Source: JAHEJA01 sp965656445 (lineage in GTDB: Bacteria > Pseudomonadota > Alphaproteobacteria > Rhodobacterales > Rhodobacteraceae). Taken from it: DNA of 49,152 nucleotides. Location of the stretch: assembly GCA_965656445.1 (NCBI GenBank), contig CBFHKO010000015.1, forward strand, positions 1-49,152, written 5' to 3'. Positions 17,454-25,002 of this stretch are shown one piece after another. Under the pieces are notes generated by a model. The model worked only from the letters and a program-made list of their open reading frames with translations. It was not told the DNA's origin and ran no database searches. The stretch's first letter is position 1, and the number at the start of each line of letters is the position of its first letter. The translations under genes were made by a program, and so were the position numbers.

Positions 17454-17479
17454 TGTTTACTTGATAAACAATTTTTATC
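17454..17479. promoter_or_regulatory. Overlapping palindromes between acyl-CoA dehydrogenase and BKACE genes
   Basis: Two perfect inverted repeats overlap in the 209-bp divergent intergenic region: TGTTTA-CTTGA-TAAACA (17454-17470) and GATAAA-CAATT-TTTATC (17463-17479), each 6 bp arms with a 5-bp centre. Such spacing fits a dimeric repressor (TetR, GntR or IclR type). No regulator gene of these classes is adjacent except the MarR gene about 1 kb away. Confidence 0.4.
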
Positions 17480-17583
17480 TCAATGCCAGAGATTATTTTA
17501 TCTTTCCTGCAAGCCCGCTTGGTTTTTCGCCAGAATGCACCATAGTAGAATATGCAATTTACGATTTGATGAATGAGAGCCCC

Positions 17584-18411
17584 ATGACTAATCCTTGCAT
17601 TATTTGCGTTGCCATTACTGGATCACTGCCGACTAAGGAGAATAATCCGGCGGTTCCAATATCGATTGCTGAACAAATCGAAAGCACGCAAGAGGCATTT
17701 GAAGCGGGGGCCACTATTGCGCACTGTCACGTACGTGATGATCAGGGAAAACCGACAGCGGACCCAAAGCGATTTGCACGCTTACAAGAGGGTTTGAAAC
17801 AACACTGTCCAGGCATGATTATTCAGCTATCCACTGGTGGACGCACGGGTGCGGGCAAGGACCGTGGGGGCATGCTCCCCTTGGCTCCTGACATGGCGTC
17901 CTTGTCTGTTGGGTCAAACAATTTCCCGACACGTGTTTATGACACGCCCCCTGATTTGGTGGATTGGCTCGCCTCTGAAATGGTGACGTACAATGTGAAG
18001 CCTGAGATCGAAGCCTTTGACCTCTCACATATTCTCAAGGCGAAAGACATGTTTGAAAACGGTCAAATCCTAGAGACGCCTTATGTGCAATTTGTGATGG
18101 GTGTCAAAAATGCCATGCCGGTTGATCGGGACGTCTTTGACTATTATCTCCATACTGTGCATCGTTTATTTGGGCCTGATACGCCATGGTGCGCCGCTGG
18201 AATTGGGGCCAATCAGATTGTCCTAAATGAATGGTCCATCGAAGCAGGGGGACATGTGAGAACGGGTCTTGAGGACAATGTAAGACTTGATCGCCATACG
18301 CTTGCGCCCTCAAATGCATCCTTGGTGGAACGCGCTGTCGCCTTATGCGACACATATGAGCGCCCTGTCGCGACATGGCAACAAGCACGCACCATCCTCG
18401 GCCTCGCATAA
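17584..18411 (+). CDS. Beta-keto acid cleavage enzyme (BKACE, DUF849)
   Basis: Zinc enzyme of the DUF849/BKACE family, which condenses a beta-keto acid with acetyl-CoA to give acetoacetate and a new acyl-CoA (founding member: 3-keto-5-aminohexanoate cleavage enzyme). The 275-residue product has the zinc-binding AHCHVRD motif near residues 44-50, STGGRTGAGKDR, PEIEAFDLSH, VMGVKNAMP and the C-terminal GGHVRTGLEDN motif. The ATG at 17584 is chosen because MTNPCIICVAITG is the usual start; the open frame begins at 17461. It is divergent from the acyl-CoA dehydrogenase, which could process the acyl-CoA it makes. Which of the many BKACE substrates applies cannot be told. Confidence 0.92.
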   Translation: MTNPCIICVAITGSLPTKENNPAVPISIAEQIESTQEAFEAGATIAHCHVRDDQGKPTADPKRFARLQEGLKQHCPGMIIQLSTGGRTGAGKDRGGMLPLAPDMASLSVGSNNFPTRVYDTPPDLVDWLASEMVTYNVKPEIEAFDLSHILKAKDMFENGQILETPYVQFVMGVKNAMPVDRDVFDYYLHTVHRLFGPDTPWCAAGIGANQIVLNEWSIEAGGHVRTGLEDNVRLDRHTLAPSNASLVERAVALCDTYERPVATWQQARTILGLA

Positions 18412-18420
18412 AAAATTGGT

Positions 18421-18855
18421 TTAGTCCGTCTTTAAAGTCCGTTTCATCAAACCCAAGAGAATACCCTGATCCTCTTGGCTCAGACCTCCTATGATTTCAT
18501 TTTGCAGAGCATGAACGATGGGGGTCATTTCTGTCAAAGCGGCCGTGCCTTCGGCGGTCAAAGTAACTTTGAAGGCACGGCGGTCCGCGTCATCTGACAT
18601 ACGAACGACCCACCCCTTTTGTGCCAACCGTTTTACGACGCCACCAATTGTAGCACGATCATAGGCAATCCGCTTGGCAAGGCTGGCTTGATCCAGACCC
18701 GGCTCGGTCGCCAATGTCGATAAGGCTGCGAACTGAACAGAAGTGACATCAAAACCAGCCGCTTTCGTTCTGTCTTGAAACACCGCTGCAGACTGTTGTT
18801 GAAGCCGTCTGATCACGTGCCCAGGAAGGTCAAGTAAGTCGCGTGAGTGTACCAT
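18421..18855 (-). CDS. MarR-family regulator, MobR-like
   Basis: A 144-residue winged-helix regulator: VTSVQFAALSTLATEPGLDQ, recognition region LAKRIAYDRATIGGVVKRL, and the wing with DDADRRAFKVTLTAEG. It is divergent from the mobA-like gene with 102 bp between, the same arrangement as MobR and mobA of Comamonas testosteroni, where MobR is a MarR-type repressor relieved by 3-hydroxybenzoate. Two copies of one imperfect palindrome lie between the genes. Its gene ends 9 bp from the end of the convergent BKACE gene. Assignment as MobR is by context and class; the ligand is inferred. Confidence 0.88.
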   Translation of the reverse strand: MVHSRDLLDLPGHVIRRLQQQSAAVFQDRTKAAGFDVTSVQFAALSTLATEPGLDQASLAKRIAYDRATIGGVVKRLAQKGWVVRMSDDADRRAFKVTLTAEGTAALTEMTPIVHALQNEIIGGLSQEDQGILLGLMKRTLKTD

Positions 18856-18872
18856 TGTGAAGAGTGCCTATT

Positions 18873-18890
18873 TTGTATGTATACTTACTA
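18873..18890. promoter_or_regulatory. Candidate MarR operator 1
   Basis: TTGTATGTATACTTACTA; read on the minus strand it is TAGTAAGTATACATACAA, matching operator 2 at 17 of 19 positions or nearly so. It lies 18-35 bp before the MarR start, suited to autorepression. Confidence 0.6.
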
Positions 18891-18892
18891 TA

Positions 18893-18922
18893 TTGACATA
18901 CGGACCCATCGTCTAGTAGTTA
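18893..18922 (+). promoter_or_regulatory. Candidate mobA promoter
   Basis: TTGACA at 18893-18898 and TAGTTA at 18917-18922 with 18 bp between form a sigma-70-like promoter facing mobA. Operator 2 overlaps the -10 element, so a bound MarR protein would block it. Confidence 0.5.
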
Positions 18923-18939
18923 GTAAGCATGCATACTAA
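18920..18939. promoter_or_regulatory. Candidate MarR operator 2
   Basis: TTAGTAAGCATGCATACTAA is a near-perfect 20-bp palindrome overlapping the -10 region of the proposed mobA promoter. Shared consensus with operator 1: TAGTAAGYATRCATACWAA. Confidence 0.65.
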
Positions 18940-18957
18940 TTTCGGAGATGGCACCAC

Positions 18958-20865
18958 ATGCAATATCATCTGAACGGGGTCACACTGGGTGACCCATCTA
19001 TCGCACCGTCGTCAAAAAATCGCGACCAAAACTCAGACCATGTGGATGTTCTAATTATTGGAGCCGGACCAGCCGGCCTAACCCTTGCGGCACAACTCTG
19101 CGCGTTTCCCGATATTAAAGTGCGCCTTACTGAAAAAAAGGCAGGACCGCTACAAGTTGGACAAGCCGACGGCATCGCGTGTCGGTCTATCGAAATGTTT
19201 GAGGCATTTGGGTTTGCCGAACGCGTTATGAAAGAAGCTTATTGGGTCAATGAAGTTGCCTTTTGGCGACCAATCAAAAATGGAGTGGGGCTCCATCGTG
19301 CAGATCGCATTCAAGACGTTGAAGACGATCTATCCGAAATGCCTCATGTGATCTTAAGCCAAGCTCGTATTCATGATTTTTATCTCGACATCATGCGAAA
19401 TTCGGCATCAAGACTGGAGCCAGACTATAACCTTGATCTCATAGACCTCGGCTACAGCAAAAATGAGGACTACCCTGTTATCGCGACGTTGCGTGATGCA
19501 AATGGGCAAAACCATATTATCCATGCCCGCTACGTCGTAGGATGCGATGGCGCACGCAGCACCGTCCGTAAATCGATGGGACATGAGTTAAAGGGCGAAG
19601 CAGCGCGCCAACTCTGGGGCGTCATGGATGTTCTAGCCGTGACAGATTTCCCTGATATCCGCCTCAAAGCCGCTATACAATCTGCAGACCACGGTAGCAT
19701 TCTGATTATCCCTCGCGAAGGGGGGTATCTCGTAAGAATGTATATTGAACTTGATGAACTTCACGGAGATGAACGCGCCGCGGATCGTGGAGTCACCTCA
19801 GAGATGCTCATTGCCAAAGCACGCGACATTCTTAACCCCTTTACACTTGAGGTGAAAGAGGTCGCTTGGTGGTCGGCCTACGAAATTGGCCAGCGTGTCT
19901 GCGATGCTTTTGACGATATTCCCTATACAGAACGTGACAATAGATTTCCCAGAATATTCATTGCAGGTGATGCTTGTCATACGCATAGCCCCAAGGCTGG
20001 ACAGGGCATGAATGTTTCGATGGCGGATACGTTCAACCTTGGTTGGAAATTGGCGGCCGTTCTGGGCAGCCAAGTGACCCCTGCTCTGCTGCATACCTAT
20101 TCCCAAGAACGTCAGGCAAAAGCGCAGGAATTAATCGATTTTGACCGCGACATGGCCAGATTATTCAGCGCGAAACCCAAAGATGCCTCTGAAGCAGCAC
20201 AGTTCCAACGCTATTTCAAAAAACATGGCCGTTACACAGCCGGTGTTGAAACAAGATACGATCCCTCATTGATCACAGCACCCGACGACCATGCTGAGCT
20301 TGCGCATGGTTTGAAAACGGGGATGCGATTTAACTCAGCGCCGGTTATCCGAGCAGGTGATGGAAAGCCCATGCAACTCGGCCATACACTCAAAGCAGAT
20401 GGTCGTTGGCGCATGTTTGCCTTTGCCGCGTCGCAGGATAAGGGGCAAGCCAAAGGCGCGATTGCTCAGCTCTGCGATTTTTTAGTCAATACTGCTTCGA
20501 GTCCCATGAAAAAATATACACCAATGGACGCTGACATAGACAGCATCATTGATCTGCGCGCAGTGTTTCAATGCACCCACTTTGACCTCGATCTTACGTC
20601 GCTTCCTAGCTTACTTTTGCCATCTAAGGGACGTTATGGCCTCATCGATTATGAAAAGATTTTTTGTCCTGACCTGAAACAAGGGAAAGACATCTTTGAC
20701 ATGCGCGGGATCAGCCGAAATCAAGGGGCGTTAATCCTCGTTAGACCCGATCAATATATTGGCAAGGTGCTTCCCTTGAATGATTTCATTGGGATATCCG
20801 AATATTTTGACGCGTTCATGATCTCATCCGCAAATGGCTCGGATCATAGGGGGACGGCAAAATGA
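18958..20865 (+). CDS. mobA: 3-hydroxybenzoate 4-monooxygenase (MobA-like)
   Basis: Class A flavoprotein hydroxylase of the phenol 2-monooxygenase branch, 635 residues (MobA of Comamonas is about 640). It has the FAD motif VLIIGAGPAGLTLAAQL (about residues 31-47), VGCDGARSTVRKSMG, FIAGDACHTHSPKAGQGMN and a C-terminal thioredoxin-like domain that includes the typical ending ILVRPDQYIG. The expected reaction is 3-hydroxybenzoate to protocatechuate with NADPH and O2; protocatechuate-cleaving genes are not in the window. The divergent MarR gene and two operators support a mobR-mobA arrangement. The last 50 bp overlap the end of the convergent DMGDH-family gene. A different meta-substituted phenol as substrate remains possible. 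Confidence 0.8.
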   Translation: MQYHLNGVTLGDPSIAPSSKNRDQNSDHVDVLIIGAGPAGLTLAAQLCAFPDIKVRLTEKKAGPLQVGQADGIACRSIEMFEAFGFAERVMKEAYWVNEVAFWRPIKNGVGLHRADRIQDVEDDLSEMPHVILSQARIHDFYLDIMRNSASRLEPDYNLDLIDLGYSKNEDYPVIATLRDANGQNHIIHARYVVGCDGARSTVRKSMGHELKGEAARQLWGVMDVLAVTDFPDIRLKAAIQSADHGSILIIPREGGYLVRMYIELDELHGDERAADRGVTSEMLIAKARDILNPFTLEVKEVAWWSAYEIGQRVCDAFDDIPYTERDNRFPRIFIAGDACHTHSPKAGQGMNVSMADTFNLGWKLAAVLGSQVTPALLHTYSQERQAKAQELIDFDRDMARLFSAKPKDASEAAQFQRYFKKHGRYTAGVETRYDPSLITAPDDHAELAHGLKTGMRFNSAPVIRAGDGKPMQLGHTLKADGRWRMFAFAASQDKGQAKGAIAQLCDFLVNTASSPMKKYTPMDADIDSIIDLRAVFQCTHFDLDLTSLPSLLLPSKGRYGLIDYEKIFCPDLKQGKDIFDMRGISRNQGALILVRPDQYIGKVLPLNDFIGISEYFDAFMISSANGSDHRGTAK

Positions 20866-23251
20866 CTTCGGCGTCGATAAGCTCGCCGCAGAGGTCTAGC
20901 TCCATCTTTGATCCGACCTCCGCCATCTGCGGCACCACAAAGGCATAGGCGAGATTAAGACCAAAACGGTGCCCCCAATCGCCAGAGGTTATCGTTCCAA
21001 CGACGGTATCCCCTTGCATTAATGAGGCGCCACCATGTGCCGGTGCTTTGTCTGTCGCAATCTTGAGCGTGACTAGCTTTCGATGTGGACCTGCCGCAAA
21101 GCGTTTCTTTAGCGCGTCTTGACCAATAAATGGCCCTTTCTCTAATTTGACAAACCGCTCCAACCCCGTTTCAAAAGGATCAAATTCCGTCAATAAATCT
21201 GATTTCCAGTGCAAGAACCCTTTTTCCATACGCATAGACTCGACCGCACGGGCGCCAAATATGCGTAATCCAAAGGCCTCACCTGCCTCTCGCAATGCGA
21301 GATAAGCTGCATAGAGTGAGGCGTTTGGCACATGAATTTCATACGCCAACTCACCAGAAAAGCTAACCCCGAGAACCGTCGCGGGGGCATACCCAATAAA
21401 GCATTCACGTACCGATAACCACGGGAAAGCCTCTTTGGACCAATCTCCACGCGCACAGGCGGAGAAGACGTCGCGTGCCTTTGGCCCTGCCAAAACGAGG
21501 ATTGTTTGATCATTGGTTAAGCTGTGAATTTGAACGTCCTCTTCAGGACGTCGATGCGATGTTAGCCAATCCATATCATGAAATTCAGATGCTGCTGCAG
21601 AGCCATACCACACACGCGCAGGACCGCGATCGGAGGCTGGTACATTCGCCACCGTCGCCTCAGCCTTAATCATACCATGGTGATTTAACAAATATCCCAA
21701 CCCGACGCGGCCGTCTCGCTTGGGCACAGCCCCACAAATCAGGCGATCAAGGAAGCTATGCCTATCAGATCCCGTTATTTCGATACGATTAAAACCATTG
21801 ACCTCGCAAAGGCCAACATTGTCTTGAATATTACGGACATCTTGAGCAATCACATCGAAGGCCTCGTCAAAATCAAAACCGAGGCTCGGATGAAATTCAG
21901 GAGATGGCTTGATATAATCAACCCGTTCCCAACCATTCACTACTGTAAATTCCGCACCTTCGGCTGCGAAAACGGGCGTGAGTGGCGTGGTCTTTGCGTT
22001 GCGCCCTGCGGGGCGATGTTCGTGGGGAAAATGAAATCGGAATTCGTTTTGATAGTCTTCAACCGCTTTGAGCGACGTTAGCTCAACGTTGGTGTGACCT
22101 GTGAACCGGCGCGGATCGAGGCACCAAGTGTCATATTGGGCTTCTCCGTGGACAATCTGTTGCGCTAGCAACCAGCCATGCCCGCCCCCCTCGCCGACAC
22201 CAGCACGCAGTCCAATGATGCAAAAGGCATTCCTTTTCCCGGGGATTGGCCCAACAAGCGGCGCGCCATCAATGGTATAGGTTATCGGCCCGTTAACCAC
22301 GCGTTTTATGCCAACATCCATCAAAGCAGGCATCCTCTCGAAAGCCCCTTCCAAGACGTCCATGACCCGATCCAGATCATCAGGGCACAAATCATTGGCA
22401 AAGCTTGGGCTAATGCCATCCATGCCCCAAGGCTTGCAATCTTGTTCGTAGAACCCAACCAAGAGACCGTTCTTTTCCTGACGCGAATAATAATCGCTGA
22501 TTGGACAGCGCAACAAAGGCATCCGATGCCCCGCCTCAATAATTGCAGGGATGTCTTCTGTGACGAAATACTGATGCTCCATCGAGGCCACAGGGTGATG
22601 CACGCCCATCATCGCCCCGACTTCGTTCACCCGATAACCGCATGCGTTCACCACAATATCCGCATCAATTGAGCCCTTGTCCGTGACGACCGTCCAAGTG
22701 TCATCTTTGTGCTGCGTTAACGATGTCACATTTGTATGGCGATAGACCTCTGCCCCTGCTTTTCGGGCGTGAAAGGCCAAAGCTTGACACAGCTGAGCCG
22801 GATCGATGTCGCCATCTTCGCCGTCCCATAAGCCTCCAAGTAAATTATCCGTCGAAATCAGAGGATGCCGCCTTGCGCATTCTTTGGCGTCCAAGACCTC
22901 AAATTCCACACCCATACCACGGGCCATCGAGGCAAAATGTCGATACCCCTGCATTTGCGCTTCGGTATTAGCGAGTCGAATACCGCCGTCCCCATGATGA
23001 TATCCAACAGGATATTCAGGGTTGTCGCGGAGTTTCTTATATAGGTTGATAGAATGTGATTTCAGGCCAATCATCGTTTGGTTCATCCCAAAATTAGTCA
23101 CCTGAGCCGCAGAGTGCCATGTTGTTCCTGATGTCAGCTCATCCCGTTCAATCAATACAACATCGCTCCAACCTTCTTCGGTCAAATGATAGAGCGTTGA
23201 ACACCCAGCGATCCCACCACCAATAACAACAACTTTAGTCCGTGATTTCAT
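20816..23251 (-). CDS. DMGDH/sarcosine dehydrogenase-family FAD oxidoreductase
   Basis: An 811-residue two-part flavoprotein: an N-terminal DAO-type FAD domain (VVVIGGGIAGCSTLYHL; GTTWHSAAQ, with His46 in the place of the covalent FAD-linking His of dimethylglycine dehydrogenase), a middle FAO_M-like part (YHHGDGGIRLANT, GPITYTIDGAPLVGP), and a C-terminal GcvT-like tetrahydrofolate-binding domain from about residue 430 (FDRLICGAVP-like region, GPKARDVFS, SGELAYEIHVP, RMEKGFLHW, GFVKLEKGPFIGQDAL-like region). Such enzymes demethylate N-methylated amino acids from glycine betaine breakdown and pass the methyl group to folate. The exact amine is unknown. It is monocistronic here and convergent with mobA, overlapping it by 50 bp. 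Confidence 0.88.
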   Translation of the reverse strand: MKSRTKVVVIGGGIAGCSTLYHLTEEGWSDVVLIERDELTSGTTWHSAAQVTNFGMNQTMIGLKSHSINLYKKLRDNPEYPVGYHHGDGGIRLANTEAQMQGYRHFASMARGMGVEFEVLDAKECARRHPLISTDNLLGGLWDGEDGDIDPAQLCQALAFHARKAGAEVYRHTNVTSLTQHKDDTWTVVTDKGSIDADIVVNACGYRVNEVGAMMGVHHPVASMEHQYFVTEDIPAIIEAGHRMPLLRCPISDYYSRQEKNGLLVGFYEQDCKPWGMDGISPSFANDLCPDDLDRVMDVLEGAFERMPALMDVGIKRVVNGPITYTIDGAPLVGPIPGKRNAFCIIGLRAGVGEGGGHGWLLAQQIVHGEAQYDTWCLDPRRFTGHTNVELTSLKAVEDYQNEFRFHFPHEHRPAGRNAKTTPLTPVFAAEGAEFTVVNGWERVDYIKPSPEFHPSLGFDFDEAFDVIAQDVRNIQDNVGLCEVNGFNRIEITGSDRHSFLDRLICGAVPKRDGRVGLGYLLNHHGMIKAEATVANVPASDRGPARVWYGSAAASEFHDMDWLTSHRRPEEDVQIHSLTNDQTILVLAGPKARDVFSACARGDWSKEAFPWLSVRECFIGYAPATVLGVSFSGELAYEIHVPNASLYAAYLALREAGEAFGLRIFGARAVESMRMEKGFLHWKSDLLTEFDPFETGLERFVKLEKGPFIGQDALKKRFAAGPHRKLVTLKIATDKAPAHGGASLMQGDTVVGTITSGDWGHRFGLNLAYAFVVPQMAEVGSKMELDLCGELIDAEVILPSPYDPSHLRMRS

Positions 23252-23266
23252 GACAGGTCCCTAATT

Positions 23267-23298
23267 CGTTTTGAAAACGTTAGGGTATGTTTAAAACG
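23267..23298. promoter_or_regulatory. Palindrome upstream of the DMGDH-family gene
   Basis: CGTTTT-G-AAAACG (23267-23279) is a perfect 13-bp palindrome 16 bp before the start codon, with a further AAAACG half-site at 23293-23298, 19 bp from the first copy. It may be a repressor or activator site for this gene; no adjacent regulator is evident. Confidence 0.35.
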
Positions 23299-23445
23299 AG
23301 TGCTACAGATTTCATTGAAATTTCACGGGCGGCCCTATCTAGGCTGTGTGGCGAGAATGAATAGAATTCTATGTCAAACCGCTTTGAATATGTAGGGATA
23401 GAAAGTTAGATTGAATTATTTTGTCCAATATTCTGCAATATTTTA

Positions 23446-23474
23446 TTGACAACTGGAATATAATTGGCAATGTT
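23446..23474 (+). promoter_or_regulatory. Candidate aglE promoter
   Basis: TTGACA at 23446-23451 is followed after 17 bp by the poor -10 AATGTT (23469-23474); a better TATAAT at 23459-23464 is too close to it. The start point would fall just before the operator at 23481-23496. Confidence 0.3.
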
Positions 23475-23480
23475 TTGCCA

Positions 23481-23496
23481 TCCAAAGCGCTTTGGA
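23481..23496. promoter_or_regulatory. LacI-type operator upstream of aglE
   Basis: TCCAAAGCGCTTTGGA is a perfect 16-bp palindrome with the central CG typical of LacI-family operators, 43 bp before the aglE ATG. In rhizobia the LacI-type AglR controls aglEFGAK; no aglR is beside the operon here, so the repressor is elsewhere or is the LacI gene at 35853. Confidence 0.6.
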
Positions 23497-23539
23497 ATAT
23501 TCGATTCCAAAGCAATCAGAAATTCTTGGGAGGTCTAGA

Positions 23540-24901
23540 ATGTTTACAAAAACCCTATTTACAAGCACCGCAGCTTTGGCGCTTGTTGCAACAGGCGCAT
23601 TGGCTGGCGGCCATCTTGCGTTCGGTGAAGACGATGCGCGTTTCTCATGGGACAGCTATAAGGCATGGGCGGCAAATGCCCCTGATCTAAGCGGTCAAAC
23701 TGTGACAATCGCAGGTCCATGGATGCAGCCAGAAGACGCCGTCTTCCGTTCAGTCGTTGCATATTTTGCTGACGCGACAGGCGCAGAAGTCATCTACACT
23801 GGCTCAGACAGCTTTGAACAGCAAATCGTGATCGACGCTGAAGCAGGCGCAGCACCTAACATGGCTGTGTTCCCACAGCCGGGTCTTGCAGCCGACTTGG
23901 CCTCACGCGGTCTTTTGGCGCCGCTCCCAGCAAGCATGGGTGCGTGGACAACCGAAAACTATGGCGCGGGCCAGAGCTGGGTTGATCTCGGTACATACGC
24001 AGATGCGGATGGCAACGATCAATTGTTCGGTTTCTTCTATAACGTGAACGTTAAATCCCTTGTTTGGTACGTTCCTGAAAACTTTGAAGATGCAGGCTAC
24101 GAAGTTCCAAAAACAATGGAAGAGCTAAAAGCATTAACAGAGCAAATGGTTGCTGACGGCGAAACACCTTGGTGTATTGGTCTAGGTTCAGGTGCCGCGA
24201 CAGGTTGGCCAGCAACTGACTGGGTTGAAGATATCATGCTTCGTACACAGCCAGCAGACGTTTATGATGCTTGGACATCAAACGAAATGGCGTTTAACGA
24301 CCCACGCGTTGTAGAAGCAATCGAAGAATTCGGTTGGTTTGCACGTGACGATGCCAAAGTATCAGGCGGCGCAGGTGCTGTTGCAACAACAGACTTCCGT
24401 GACAGCCCTAAAGGCATGTTCTCATCTCCGGCTCAGTGCTACATGCACCGTCAGGCGTCCTTCGTTCCAGCCTTCTTCCCAGAAGGAACTGATTTTGGTG
24501 AAGACGTAGATTTCTTCTACTTCCCATCCTACGCAGACAAAGACTTGGGTAACCCAGTTTTGGGCGGCGGTACAGTTATGGCGATCACTGATGCATCAGA
24601 CGCAACAAGCGAGTTGATGGAATTCTTCCAACTGCCTTTGGCACACGAAGTCTTCATGGCGCAGTCTGGTTTCTTGACACCACACAAGCAAGTTAACTTG
24701 GATGCATACCTCAACGACGCTTTGCGTGGTCAAGGTGAAATCCTTATCAACGCGACAACGTTCCGCTTTGACGGGTCCGACCTAATGCCAGGCGCAGTTG
24801 GTGCAGGATCATTCTGGACTGGCATGGTTGACTACGCAGGTGGCAAAGACGCCCAAACAGTTGCTGACGAAATTCAAGCAAGCTGGGACGCGATCAAGTA
24901 A
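23540..24901 (+). CDS. aglE: Alpha-glucoside ABC transporter substrate-binding protein
   Basis: Periplasmic CUT1-type binding protein for alpha-glucosides (sucrose, maltose, trehalose in characterised rhizobial Agl systems). The 453-residue product has a signal peptide (MFTKTLFTSTAALALVATGA, cut after ALA at 23) and a type-1 extracellular solute-binding fold with AglE-like segments VTIAGPWMQPEDAVF, YTGSDSFEQQI and NMAVFPQPGL. The ATG at 23540 is preceded by GGGAGG; the frame opens earlier at 23492 but the operator palindrome lies there. Start of a five-gene operon with the order aglE-aglF-aglG-aglA-aglK. Confidence 0.93.
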   Translation: MFTKTLFTSTAALALVATGALAGGHLAFGEDDARFSWDSYKAWAANAPDLSGQTVTIAGPWMQPEDAVFRSVVAYFADATGAEVIYTGSDSFEQQIVIDAEAGAAPNMAVFPQPGLAADLASRGLLAPLPASMGAWTTENYGAGQSWVDLGTYADADGNDQLFGFFYNVNVKSLVWYVPENFEDAGYEVPKTMEELKALTEQMVADGETPWCIGLGSGAATGWPATDWVEDIMLRTQPADVYDAWTSNEMAFNDPRVVEAIEEFGWFARDDAKVSGGAGAVATTDFRDSPKGMFSSPAQCYMHRQASFVPAFFPEGTDFGEDVDFFYFPSYADKDLGNPVLGGGTVMAITDASDATSELMEFFQLPLAHEVFMAQSGFLTPHKQVNLDAYLNDALRGQGEILINATTFRFDGSDLMPGAVGAGSFWTGMVDYAGGKDAQTVADEIQASWDAIK

Positions 24902-24922
24902 TCGCTCTTACTAACACCTATT

Positions 24923-24945
24923 CGGGGGCTCCCTTGGGGTCCCCG
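24923..24945 (+). terminator. Hairpin between aglE and aglF
   Basis: CGGGGGCTC (from 24923) pairs with GGGTCCCCG (to 24945) in a G-C-rich stem with two wobble pairs and a short CCTTG-type loop, followed by TTTAC. It lies 21 bp after the aglE stop and is a likely attenuator or 3'-end protector for the aglE message. Confidence 0.55.
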
Positions 24946-25002
24946 TTTACGTTCCACTCAGAACACAAAAAGTAGTCGGCAATAGCTGGCTGGGAGTTTA
25001 TC

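Noticed and set aside
22178..22672. A 164-codon plus-strand frame within the DMGDH-family gene
   Set aside because: Antisense shadow of a well-conserved flavoprotein.
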